Origin: Terriglobales bacterium
GTDB taxonomy: Bacteria > Acidobacteriota > Terriglobia > Terriglobales > Acidobacteriaceae
Direction: 5' to 3'
Length of the DNA stretch: 64,000 nt
Assembly: GCA_025462725.1 (NCBI GenBank)
Contig: JAOAPE010000012.1
Coordinates: forward strand, 124,001-188,000
The position numbers and the translations under genes were made by a program. Below, piece after piece: positions 43,372 through 51,711 of the stretch; within the stretch, counting starts at the first letter, position 1; each line of letters opens with the position of its first letter. The notes under the pieces are model-generated. The model made no database searches. It saw nothing but the letters and a program-made list of their open reading frames with translations, and was not told where the DNA came from.

Positions 43372-43725
43372 ATGAAACAGCGCTTATTGTTGGTCGTTGC
43401 AGTGGTCATCATGGCTGGATCAGCATTTGCTTCAACCCCACAGAAAGAAGGCGGACAGCGGACGCAATTATCTTTCGCGGGCACGCATTTCGCTTCGATC
43501 GGATTCATTGCAACTCAACAAAAAGATGGCGGATCGCCACCCCCGATGTGCATTCCTGGAGCGAACTGTGTGGCATCTTCAGTGGCGTTGAGCAAGGATG
43601 GCGGATCTCCGCCCCCTATGTGCATTCCTGGAGTGAACTGTGTCGAAATTGCGGGGGCATTAGGCAAGGATGGAGGGTCGCCGCCCTCAATGTGCATCCC
43701 TGGAGCGAACTGCATAATCGGTTAG
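43372..43725 (+). CDS. Secreted cysteine-repeat peptide
   Basis: 117 residues with a strong ribosome-binding site (GAGGAGGATTT before ATG). Signal peptide about residues 1-20 (LLLVVAVVIMAGSAFA). From residue 51 there are three copies of a 24-residue unit: KDGGSPPPMCIPGANCVASS..., KDGGSPPPMCIPGVNCVEIA..., KDGGSPPSMCIPGANCIIG (last one truncated). Each unit has two cysteines in C-I-P-G-x-N-C, so six in total after export, giving three possible small disulfide loops. The middle region (residues 21-50) is non-repetitive. Not a family I know. It could be a structural peptide or a precursor cut into three peptides; no processing enzyme is adjacent. Confidence 0.78.
   Translation: MKQRLLLVVAVVIMAGSAFASTPQKEGGQRTQLSFAGTHFASIGFIATQQKDGGSPPPMCIPGANCVASSVALSKDGGSPPPMCIPGVNCVEIAGALGKDGGSPPSMCIPGANCIIG
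43522..43722 (+). repeat. Tandem 72-base coding repeat in the cysteine-repeat peptide gene
   Basis: Units start at 43522, 43594 and 43666, each beginning AARGATGGMGGRTC and containing ATGTGCATYCCTGGAG. Two full units of 72 bases and a third of 57. The nucleotide differences are mostly at third codon positions, which indicates selection to keep the protein repeat. Confidence 0.85.
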
Positions 43726-43770
43726 CGAATCCCATTTTGGGAACGGACAACTAAAGTTACTTGTTTGATG

Positions 43771-43796
43771 CTGCCGAAGAGGCTAATCTTCGGCAG
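43771..43796 (+). terminator. Perfect hairpin after the cysteine-repeat peptide gene
   Basis: CTGCCGAAGA-GGCTAA-TCTTCGGCAG, a 10-bp perfect stem with six-base loop, eight bases before the next ATG (43805). It has no T-tract on the plus strand. It may terminate or stabilise the 3' end of the upstream mRNA, or block the start region of the downstream gene. Confidence 0.6.
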
Positions 43797-43804
43797 TAGC
43801 AATC

Positions 43805-44515
43805 ATGCAAGAGATCTCCGCGAGCCAATATGCCCTTTGGATACTTTCGCCATTGTTGCTCTTCGCAATTGTGGCGGTGCATCGTCGGGCTGGCCGAAGC
43901 GGGTATTTGCAATGGTTCATGGTGTATTTGTTATGGGTGGGCCTGAGCAGCTATGTCCAGTTGGGCCTGCGTTTTTGGAGTACGCCATATTTCGGGTTCT
44001 TTTTCTACTGGATTGCTCAAGGTATAGCTGTTCTCCTGAGCTTTGTAGTGCTGTATGAGGTAGCGCGGAATGTGCTCACTTCAGGGACGCTTCCATTCAG
44101 CAAATCGAATTTCATGTTTATTATCGCGGTGTTGCTGGTAATGGCGGCAACTTTAGCTCTGAAAATCCAGGGCGGAGATACTGAGAAGTTCATCTACACC
44201 ATTCTCGTGTTTGCCCGCACAGCACGTTTTGTCCAAGTCGGCTTTATGCTTCTCCTGGTGGCGCTGTCATTGCTTTTTGGTTTTTATTGGAGTAGTCAGG
44301 CGTTTGGAATCGCTTCTGGTTTTGGGCTTTATGCAGCTATCGAATTGATTAACAGCTCTGTTCGTGCCATGCTCGGCCCGACGGCAAACTTGATCTTCGG
44401 TTGGGTATCAGTGCTTTCATACCAGTTAGCGGCTCTCATATGGGTGGCTTATGCGTTGAAAGGACGAAAGTCACCTGTTATGGAACTGCCCGAGAATAAA
44501 CTTCCGCAGTTGTAA
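43805..44515 (+). CDS. Seven-helix membrane protein of unknown function
   Basis: 236 residues with seven hydrophobic segments near residues 10-25, 33-50, 60-85, 100-117, 137-160, 165-187 and 200-220. N-terminus outside-leaning; short loops; polar tail MELPENKLPQL. No catalytic or transport signature was recognised. Proteins of this shape are common in Acidobacteriota. A perfect hairpin lies immediately upstream and no good ribosome-binding site is seen. The next gene follows after 22 bases and both may be expressed together. Confidence 0.7.
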   Translation: MQEISASQYALWILSPLLLFAIVAVHRRAGRSGYLQWFMVYLLWVGLSSYVQLGLRFWSTPYFGFFFYWIAQGIAVLLSFVVLYEVARNVLTSGTLPFSKSNFMFIIAVLLVMAATLALKIQGGDTEKFIYTILVFARTARFVQVGFMLLLVALSLLFGFYWSSQAFGIASGFGLYAAIELINSSVRAMLGPTANLIFGWVSVLSYQLAALIWVAYALKGRKSPVMELPENKLPQL

Positions 44516-44537
44516 GCCGATAGAAAGGTTAGTGAAC

Positions 44538-45071
44538 ATGTCCGTCATTCTCGCGATCGTCGCTTTGGGAGCGATTCTAGTGATCTCGCTTTTGGCTATG
44601 TCTCGAAGCCAAGGCCGCCAGATCTCTGGACTCGCTGATTTCGAGTCGCGATGGCAAAAAGTGGACATGGAAGCGTTCTCGAACCTGATCGATCCGCAAG
44701 AACAACGGTATCTCCAGCGCAATCTGCCGGCGGCTGAGTTCCGCAAGTTGCAACGCGAGCGCGTGACCATCATGTGGGAGTATCTTTCCCGCTTAGCAGA
44801 AAATTCCAAGCTTATGGTCCAAGCCGGACAGATCGTTCAACATTCCAGCACTGGCGAAGTCGCAGTCAAAGCGCAGCAGTTGGTTTCGAATGCGATTCGG
44901 ACTCGAATGCTGATCCTCATGGCCGAAGCTTATTTGGTGGTGAAATTCGTAATGCCGGATGCGACGGATCCGATCCAGCCGCTTGTTCGCCGGTACGAAA
45001 ACCTATCACTGACGTTTGCCCAAACCTGGACACAGCATAACCTCGCTACGGTTGCCTCAGTAGCAAGCTAA
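44538..45071 (+). CDS. Membrane-anchored hypothetical protein
   Basis: 177 residues from ATG 44538 (an in-frame GTG sits six bases earlier). One N-terminal helix (ILAIVALGAILVISLLAM) then a cytoplasmic helical domain with the LRNLPAAEFRKLQRERV-like stretch LQRNLPAAEFRKLQRERVTI and helices to the end. Family not recognised. It follows the seven-helix protein gene. Its stop overlaps the stop of the HDAC-type gene on the other strand by four bases. Confidence 0.7.
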   Translation: MSVILAIVALGAILVISLLAMSRSQGRQISGLADFESRWQKVDMEAFSNLIDPQEQRYLQRNLPAAEFRKLQRERVTIMWEYLSRLAENSKLMVQAGQIVQHSSTGEVAVKAQQLVSNAIRTRMLILMAEAYLVVKFVMPDATDPIQPLVRRYENLSLTFAQTWTQHNLATVASVAS

Positions 45072-45961
45072 GAGAAAACTTCCGCCGCCGTGCGATAAGT
45101 ATTCGCGTGGGCTTTAGCCGTTAATTCGATTGGAATCGAATACCCTCCGCCCAGAGTGACTACTAGCGGAACGCGATGGCACTTCGCCGCAGACATCACC
45201 CGCCTGTCCCTCTCCTTCAGCCCTTGATGGGAAAGTGCAAGCCTTCCGATCGAGTCTGATTGCAATCCATCCACGCCCGATTGATAGAAGATGATTTCCG
45301 GCTCGAACGCGAATACCTGCGGGAGCAACATGTCCAGTTCGCACAGATATTCTTCGTCCGTCGTGCCATCGCGCAGATCCACGTCGATGCTGCTTTGCTG
45401 TTTCCGGAAAGGGAAGTTGCTTTTGCAATGCACTGAAGCGGTGAGAACGTTGGTGTCCCCGGTGAAGATCTCAGCTGTCCCATCACCCTGATGCACGTCA
45501 AGATCGATGATGGCAGCGCGACTAATCTTCCCTTGCCGACGCAGCCAGTGAATCGCAATAGCAAGATCGTTGAAGACGCAGAAGCCCGAACCTGCAGCGC
45601 GAAACGCATGGTGCGTGCCTCCTGCCAGATTTCCGCCCCAGCCGAATTCCAGTGCATCTTGCGTCGCGCTGAGCGTTCCGCCGACAGAAGCAAGCGTCCG
45701 GCGAACTAATCCTTCTGACCACGGAAAGCCGATCCTCCGAATCGCCGCATCCGGCAGCGTGCCGCGAAAGAATTCGTCCACGTACTGCTCCTCATGCACG
45801 AGTTCAATCGTCGCTCTCTCAGCAAACTGGGCGGGACACAACTCGAACAGTCCGTCTGCCTTAAGCAGGTCGCGGATCAGTCGATATTTAGTGATCGGGA
45901 ACTTGTGCCCCGGCGGCAGCGGGATCACATGATCATCGCAATAGAAAAGCCTGCGGGACAT
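45068..45961 (-). CDS. Histone deacetylase superfamily (arginase-fold) deacetylase
   Basis: 297 residues, HDAC class of bacterial type. Zn and catalytic motifs: GGTHHAFRAAGSGFCVFNDLA near 115-135 (His pair), AAIIDLDVHQGDGTAEIF near 150 (Asp and His ligands), and FYQSGVDGLQSDSIGRLALS near 225 (third Asp), LVVTLGGGYS at about 270. All ligands are conserved, so it should be an active Zn-dependent deacetylase. Bacterial members act on acetoin-type, polyamine or small acyl substrates; the substrate here is unknown. ATG 45959-45961; divergent from an aminotransferase gene 55 bases away. Confidence 0.92.
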   Translation of the reverse strand: MSRRLFYCDDHVIPLPPGHKFPITKYRLIRDLLKADGLFELCPAQFAERATIELVHEEQYVDEFFRGTLPDAAIRRIGFPWSEGLVRRTLASVGGTLSATQDALEFGWGGNLAGGTHHAFRAAGSGFCVFNDLAIAIHWLRRQGKISRAAIIDLDVHQGDGTAEIFTGDTNVLTASVHCKSNFPFRKQQSSIDVDLRDGTTDEEYLCELDMLLPQVFAFEPEIIFYQSGVDGLQSDSIGRLALSHQGLKERDRRVMSAAKCHRVPLVVTLGGGYSIPIELTAKAHANTYRTAAEVFS

Positions 45962-46016
45962 ACCTCTATCATAGTGGCGTGTGGAAGAATCCGGAAAGCT
46001 GGTCTAGCATGTATGG

Positions 46017-47186
46017 ATGATCGGTCTTAGCCGTATCGCCAGCGACATCGCACAATCTGAGATCCGCGTGATGTCGGTCGAGTGCGAACGAGTGCGCGGC
46101 GTGAATCTGGCGCAAGGCGTTTGCGACACCGAAGTTCCGCTGACGGTCCGCCGCGCAGCCGCGGCCGCGATTGAATCCGGTGCAAATCAATACACGCGTC
46201 TCGACGGCATCCCGACCCTGCGTCAAGCGATTGCGAACAAGCTGCGTGACTACAACGGACTGAATGTCGATCCCGAGCGAGAAGTGCTGGTCACATCCGG
46301 AGCTACCGGCGGATTTTCAGCGGCCTGCCTCGCACTGCTGAACCCTGGTGATGAGGTGATCATCTTCGAGCCATTCTACGGATACCATACGCACACCCTC
46401 ACGGCCATGAATGTGGTTCCTGTGTTTGTCCGCTTGGCAGCACCCGATTGGAATTTCGATCCCGCAGACGTGGAAGGTGCGATCACACCACGCACTCGTG
46501 CCGTTGTGATCAATTCTCCGGCCAATCCGTCAGGAAAAGTCTTCAGCAGAGGTGAATTGCAATCACTCGCGGAGATCGTCATCCGCCACGACTTATTGCT
46601 GATCACGGATGAGATTTACGAATACTTCCTGTATGACGGCCATCAGCACATCAGTGCCGCATCATTGCCCGGCATGGCCGAGCGCACCATCACCATCTCC
46701 GGTTTTTCCAAGACCTTCAGCATCACCGGATGGCGCGTCGGATATCTAGCCTGTCCGGCAAAATGGAAGACCGCCATCGGATACTTCCACGATCTCGCAT
46801 ACGTCTGTGCACCATCTCCGTTTCAGCACGGCGCGGCTGCCGGGCTCAACGACCTCGATGCCAGCTTCTATTCCGATCTCCGCCGTGAGTATCTGCAGAA
46901 GCGCGACATGCTTTGCCAGGCGCTTACGGTCGCGGGGCTGACTCCATCGATCCCGCAAGGCTCTTATTACGTCCTCGCCGACTCATCCTCTCTCGCCGGA
47001 TCCAATAGCAAGCAGAAGGCGATGACTTTACTGAATGAAACCGGTGTCGCCAGCGTGCCCGGTGCGGCCTTTTATCATGACAATTCCGGTGACAACCTCT
47101 TACGATTCTGCTTCGCCAAGAAGACCGAAGATTTGGAAAATGCCTGTGGGCGCCTCCAGCGCCTGCGATCACCCGCCGCCGTATGA
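46017..47186 (+). CDS. Pyridoxal phosphate aminotransferase, class I/II (second copy type)
   Basis: 389 residues. Features: NLAQGVCDTEVPLTVRRAAA near 28, LVTSGATGGFSAACLALLNPGDEVIIFEPFYGY-type region near 90-120 (given here by its motifs TSGATGGF and FEPFYGY), INSPANPSGKVFSRGELQSL near 165, ITDEIYEYFLYDG near 200 and the Schiff-base lysine in ISGFSKTFSITGWRVGYLAC near 230. The tail has LLRFCFAKKTEDLENA with the carboxylate-binding Arg. It resembles kynurenine/methionine-type or aspartate aminotransferases; specificity cannot be fixed. Divergent from the deacetylase gene; ATG 46017. Confidence 0.9.
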   Translation: MIGLSRIASDIAQSEIRVMSVECERVRGVNLAQGVCDTEVPLTVRRAAAAAIESGANQYTRLDGIPTLRQAIANKLRDYNGLNVDPEREVLVTSGATGGFSAACLALLNPGDEVIIFEPFYGYHTHTLTAMNVVPVFVRLAAPDWNFDPADVEGAITPRTRAVVINSPANPSGKVFSRGELQSLAEIVIRHDLLLITDEIYEYFLYDGHQHISAASLPGMAERTITISGFSKTFSITGWRVGYLACPAKWKTAIGYFHDLAYVCAPSPFQHGAAAGLNDLDASFYSDLRREYLQKRDMLCQALTVAGLTPSIPQGSYYVLADSSSLAGSNSKQKAMTLLNETGVASVPGAAFYHDNSGDNLLRFCFAKKTEDLENACGRLQRLRSPAAV

Positions 47187-47276
47187 TTTCCACAATGCAT
47201 CCATAAACTTCTGAACCGAACAACCACACGGGAGCATCCATTCCAGAATGCCAGCGTCCGTGCTAGTTTATTAATA

Positions 47277-48383
47277 ATGAACAGTTTGAAACCTAAATTC
47301 ACCATTGCAGTCGTCGCGGGGATTACCTTGATAGCAGCCCTATCAGGTTGCGGCAGCAGTGACGCTGCGAAATCTGCTGCGGCCGCTCCGCAAATGCCCC
47401 CCGCTGCCGTGACCATGGTTACAGCACAGCCTGCGTCCGTGAACGATGCTTCCGAATATGTCGCCACGCTGAAATCTCGCGGTTCTTCCGTCATCAACCC
47501 GCAAGTGGAAGGGCAGATCACCAACATTTATGTGAAGTCAGGCGCGCGCGTAAACGCGGGAACGCCGCTCATGCAGATCGATCCGCTGAAGCAACAGGCC
47601 ACTGTGGGCAGCCAGGAAGCCACTCACGCAGCGAAGATCGCCAACGTGAAGTATGCGGAGCAACAACTGGGTCGCACAAAGCAACTGGCGTCCGATGGCG
47701 TTGTAAGCCGTCAGCAACTGGACGAAGCGCAAGCCGCCTACGATTCCGCCAAAGCGGAACTGAACGCTCTCGACGCGCAGGTTCGTGAGCAAAGGGTCCA
47801 GCTAAAGTATTTCACCGTGGCCGCGCCTACGGCGGGCATCGTTGGTGACGTCCCCGTTCATGTCGGCGACCGCGTCACCACTAATACAATCCTCACCACG
47901 GTTGATGAGCCGGGAAATCTGGAACTCTATCTTTCCGTCCCTGTTGAAAAAGCCGGCGAACTGGGGATGAACAAGTCTGTCGAGGTGCTCGATAGCTCCG
48001 GAGCCAAGGTCGCGGAAGGACGCATCACCTTCATCTCGCCAAAAGTCGACGACCAGACGCAATCTATCTTGGTAAAGACGGCAGTCGATAACAAAGACGG
48101 CAAACTTCGCACCGCGCAATTTACCCGCGCGCGAATCATCTGGGGCTCGCGTCCGGGATTGCTGATCCCAGTGCTAGCCGTCTCTCGCATCAACGGACAA
48201 TTTTTTACTTACGTCGCCGAAGGCGATGACAAGGGCCTGAAAGCTCACCAGAAACAGGTCAAGCTGGGGGAGATGGTGGGCAACAACTATGTTGTGCTTG
48301 ATGGCATAAAGCCCGGTGAAAAAATCATTACTTCAGGAACGCAGATGTTGTTCGAAGGCGCGCCTGTTACTCCGAAAACCTAA
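47277..48383 (+). CDS. RND efflux periplasmic adaptor (membrane fusion protein), lipoprotein
   Basis: 368 residues. Lipobox at LSGC (residues ~22-25), so probably lipid-anchored. Biotinyl-lipoyl-like domain: VINPQVEGQITNIYVKSGAR near 62-81 and the second half FTVAAPTAGIVGDVPVHVGD near 180-200, with an alpha-hairpin of coiled coils between (AKIANVKYAEQQLGRTKQLA, then VSRQQLDEAQAAYDSAKAEL). Beta-barrel and MP domains follow. Fits the AcrA/MexA class. First gene of an efflux unit with the RND pump 32 bases downstream and TolC after that. Confidence 0.93.
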   Translation: MNSLKPKFTIAVVAGITLIAALSGCGSSDAAKSAAAAPQMPPAAVTMVTAQPASVNDASEYVATLKSRGSSVINPQVEGQITNIYVKSGARVNAGTPLMQIDPLKQQATVGSQEATHAAKIANVKYAEQQLGRTKQLASDGVVSRQQLDEAQAAYDSAKAELNALDAQVREQRVQLKYFTVAAPTAGIVGDVPVHVGDRVTTNTILTTVDEPGNLELYLSVPVEKAGELGMNKSVEVLDSSGAKVAEGRITFISPKVDDQTQSILVKTAVDNKDGKLRTAQFTRARIIWGSRPGLLIPVLAVSRINGQFFTYVAEGDDKGLKAHQKQVKLGEMVGNNYVVLDGIKPGEKIITSGTQMLFEGAPVTPKT

Positions 48384-48414
48384 TCGCGTTCTCTTCAGGA
48401 AACCGAATTTATAA

Positions 48415-51400
48415 ATGTTCGTAGATTTTTTCATCAAGCGTCCCATCTTCGCGACAGTCTGCTCGCTGCTGATCATCCTGGCGGGCGCAGTGTCCATTCC
48501 TTCGCTGCCCATCGCGCAGTTTCCAAATCTTGCTCCGCCGCAAGTCACAGTTTCCAGCAACTATAACGGGGCCAGTGCACAGGTGGTTGAGACCGCTGTC
48601 ACCATCCCGCTTGAGCAGCAGATCAACGGCGTTGAGGGAATGAAGTACATCACCTCAAGCAGCGGTAATGACGGCACCAGTTCCATTACGACTACTTTTG
48701 ACATCACGCGCGACGTTGACCTCGCCGCTGTAGATATCCAGAATCGCGTCAGTTCCGCTCAAGGACGCCTGCCCGCGGAAGTCAACAATACCGGCATCAG
48801 CATCACCAAGAGTGGCAACTCATTCGTCTTCGCCGCTGGCTTTTATTCTGAGAACAAACAGTACGACAGCCTTTTCATCAGCAACTATATTGACGTCTAT
48901 TTGCGCGATGCGCTCAAGCGCATAAAGGGCGTCGGCGACGTCATCATCTTCGGCGAGCGCAAATATTCTATGCGCTTGTGGTTGGATCCGGTTCGCATGG
49001 CCAGCCGCAGTCTGACAGCCTCGGACGTGGTCAACGCTCTTCGCGAACAGAACGTGCAAGTCGCGGCGGGACAAGTGGGCCAGCAGCCTGCTCGTGCCGG
49101 GCAGGAATTTCAGATCAGTGTCCGCGCAGTCGGTCGCTTGAGCGAGCCCACTGAATTCGACAACATCATCGTGAAGTCCGGAGCAGACGGAACGCTGGTC
49201 AAGCTCAAAGACGTAGGTACTGCCGAACTCGGAGCTGAAAATTACAACAGCAACCTGGAGTTCAACGGACACGAAGCCGTCGGCCTCGGCATTACGCAAC
49301 TTACGAACGCCAATGCGCTTGAAGTCGATCGTGCGGCACGGGCGGAACTGGAACGCCTTTCAAAAACCTTCCCGCCCGGACTGAAATACCAGATTGCATT
49401 CAACACCACTACGGTCGTCGGCGAATCGATTCGCGACGTGGTTTACACGCTCGGCGAAGCGATTCTGCTGGTCATCCTCGTAATATTCATTTTTCTTCAG
49501 GATTGGCGCAGCACTTTTATTCCGGCGATCACAATTCCTGTATCACTGATCGGCACATTCGCGTTCGTGAAGATGCTCGGATTTTCGATCAACACGCTTA
49601 CGCTTTTCGGTATCACGCTGGCTACAGGACTCGTCGTTGATGACGCCATCGTTGTCATTGAAAACGTTCAGCGGCACATCACCGAAGGATTGCACAATGC
49701 GCACAAAGCGGCGTCAGTCGCGATGGGTGAAGTCGCCGGAGCGGTGATCGCGACATCGCTGGTATTAATCGCTGTCTTCGTGCCAGTCGCATTCTTTCCC
49801 GGCACCACGGGCATTCTCTTTCGTCAATTCGCGCTGACCATCGCGTTCTCGGTGGCAATATCGGCGTTCAACGCGCTCACGCTTACTCCCGCCCTGTCAG
49901 CTCTGTTGTTGGGCAAACCGCACGCGGAACCTAAGTTTTTCCGCGGAGTGAACCGCGTCATCAATGGAATCATTGAAGGATATCGCCGCGCGCTCAGTCA
50001 GGTTTTGCGTGTCCGCGTTGTTACCCTAGTGGTGTTTGTTGTATTGCTCGCATTCACCTATTGGTTCTATCAGCGTGTGCCTAAAGGATTCGTGCCGGAA
50101 GAAGATCAGGGATACTTCATCACCGTGGTCCAAGCACCGGAAGGCGCGTCGCTCGAATACACCACAAACATCTGCCGCCAGGTTTCGCAGGTCCTGATGA
50201 AAGCGCCTGAAGTCGGCGGCGTGTTTTCCGTGCCTGGGTTCAGTTTTGGTGGCAGCGCTCCCAATCGCGCACTGGTTTTCGCTCCAATGAAGGAATTATC
50301 AGAGCGCAAAGGCGAAGAGCATTCGGTGAACGCTGTCATCAATCGTCTGCGAGGGCCACTCTTCGGCATCAACGGCGCTATCGTTGTGTCCTTCGCCCCA
50401 CCGCCAGTGCAGGGCTTGGGCTCTTTCGGCGGATTCCAATTCATTGTTCAGGACCTCGGCGGACACTCCCTCGAAGAATTCGCCAACATAACGCAGAACA
50501 TGGTGCGGCAGGGAAATGCGGACAAAGGGCTATCGCGCCTGTTCACCAGTTACACGGCGAGCGATCCGCAGTTTGTTGTGACTATCGATCGCGAAAAAGC
50601 GAAGGCGCTGCAAGTACCTCTGAAGCAGATCACTGACACCTTGCAGATTTACATGGGTTCGCAATACGTGAACGATTTCGATTTCAACAATCGCTCATAT
50701 CGCGTGTACGTGCAGGCGGACAAGGCCTTTCGCTCGAATCCGAAGGACATCAACCAGTTCTACGTTCGCTCTGATCGCAACCAAATGATCCCGCTGGACA
50801 ATCTCGTTGCGGTGACGCAATCCACTACGCCGCAGGTCATCAGCCACTACAACCTGTTCCGCTCGGCTGAGATTGACGGCTCTGCTGCGGTTGGCCGCAG
50901 CTCCGGCGACGCCATCAATAGCATGGAAGAACTTGCAAAAAAGGCGCTTCCCAAGAACACGAGCTTCGCGTGGACGGGATTGTCACTCGAAGAAATCCAA
51001 TCTGGTGGACAAGCAGCCATGCTCTTCGGACTTGGCATGCTGGTCGTATATTTGACGCTCGCTGCGCAATACGAAAGCTTCTCGCTGCCATTCATTGTGA
51101 TGTTGTCAGTCCCTATGGCCGTATTGGGAGCAGTGGGAGCGCAATCGCTCCGGGGATTGCAGAACGACGTTTACTGCCAGATCGGACTGGTCATGCTCAT
51201 CGGCATCTCCAGCAAGAACGCCATCCTTATTGTTGAATTCGCCGAACAATTGCGCGCTCGTGGGATGTCCATCGCTGAGGCGGCGGTGGAGGCGGCACGG
51301 ATCAGGTTGCGTCCCATCCTGATGACCTCGCTGGCATTCATCCTCGGTGTGTTGCCTCTTGTAACAGCCAGCGGCGCTGGACGCGCAGGCCGGCAATCTG

Positions 51401-51522
51401 TCGGAACCACAGTCTTCGGCGGCATGCTCTTGGCAACGGCGTTGAACCTGTTCTTTATCCCGGCTCTTTACGTCCTGCTGAAAACGGTGACCAGCAAGAA
51501 GTCCCAAGCTACTGCGGCTTAG
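48415..51522 (+). CDS. RND multidrug efflux permease, HAE1 (AcrB-like) family
   Basis: 1035 residues, the normal AcrB length. N-terminus FVDFFIKRPIFATVCSLLII, periplasmic porter domain with QQINGVEGMKYITSSSGNDG, then the proton-relay helix GLVVDDAIVVIENVQRHITE near residue 405 with Asp-Asp, and the second porter half (FVPEEDQGYFITVVQAPEGA near 560). Late helix GQAAMLFGLGMLVVYLTLAA. Twelve membrane helices are expected and consistent with the hydrophobic segments. Exports hydrophobic or amphiphilic compounds driven by protons. Partners: the adaptor upstream and a TolC channel downstream. Confidence 0.95.
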   Translation: MFVDFFIKRPIFATVCSLLIILAGAVSIPSLPIAQFPNLAPPQVTVSSNYNGASAQVVETAVTIPLEQQINGVEGMKYITSSSGNDGTSSITTTFDITRDVDLAAVDIQNRVSSAQGRLPAEVNNTGISITKSGNSFVFAAGFYSENKQYDSLFISNYIDVYLRDALKRIKGVGDVIIFGERKYSMRLWLDPVRMASRSLTASDVVNALREQNVQVAAGQVGQQPARAGQEFQISVRAVGRLSEPTEFDNIIVKSGADGTLVKLKDVGTAELGAENYNSNLEFNGHEAVGLGITQLTNANALEVDRAARAELERLSKTFPPGLKYQIAFNTTTVVGESIRDVVYTLGEAILLVILVIFIFLQDWRSTFIPAITIPVSLIGTFAFVKMLGFSINTLTLFGITLATGLVVDDAIVVIENVQRHITEGLHNAHKAASVAMGEVAGAVIATSLVLIAVFVPVAFFPGTTGILFRQFALTIAFSVAISAFNALTLTPALSALLLGKPHAEPKFFRGVNRVINGIIEGYRRALSQVLRVRVVTLVVFVVLLAFTYWFYQRVPKGFVPEEDQGYFITVVQAPEGASLEYTTNICRQVSQVLMKAPEVGGVFSVPGFSFGGSAPNRALVFAPMKELSERKGEEHSVNAVINRLRGPLFGINGAIVVSFAPPPVQGLGSFGGFQFIVQDLGGHSLEEFANITQNMVRQGNADKGLSRLFTSYTASDPQFVVTIDREKAKALQVPLKQITDTLQIYMGSQYVNDFDFNNRSYRVYVQADKAFRSNPKDINQFYVRSDRNQMIPLDNLVAVTQSTTPQVISHYNLFRSAEIDGSAAVGRSSGDAINSMEELAKKALPKNTSFAWTGLSLEEIQSGGQAAMLFGLGMLVVYLTLAAQYESFSLPFIVMLSVPMAVLGAVGAQSLRGLQNDVYCQIGLVMLIGISSKNAILIVEFAEQLRARGMSIAEAAVEAARIRLRPILMTSLAFILGVLPLVTASGAGRAGRQSVGTTVFGGMLLATALNLFFIPALYVLLKTVTSKKSQATAA

Positions 51523-51711
51523 GCTGTCTATACCCAAACTCTTGCATCTCAGCTGTTTGTGGCATCATCTTTATTGGGTTGAGCACCTTGGCGCAATTCG
51601 GAAAGACTGCCAGCCGGCCGTACTAATTCCGAACAATCAGGATTGCAGCGGACACGCGCTAGAGGGCTTGTTCCACCGGAGGGCTTGTTTCTGATGCAGG
51701 AGAGAAGAAAG

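Noticed and set aside
43522-43722. CRISPR array
   Set aside because: The regular 72-base repeats are in-frame coding repeats of a secreted peptide, with no distinct spacers and no cas genes.
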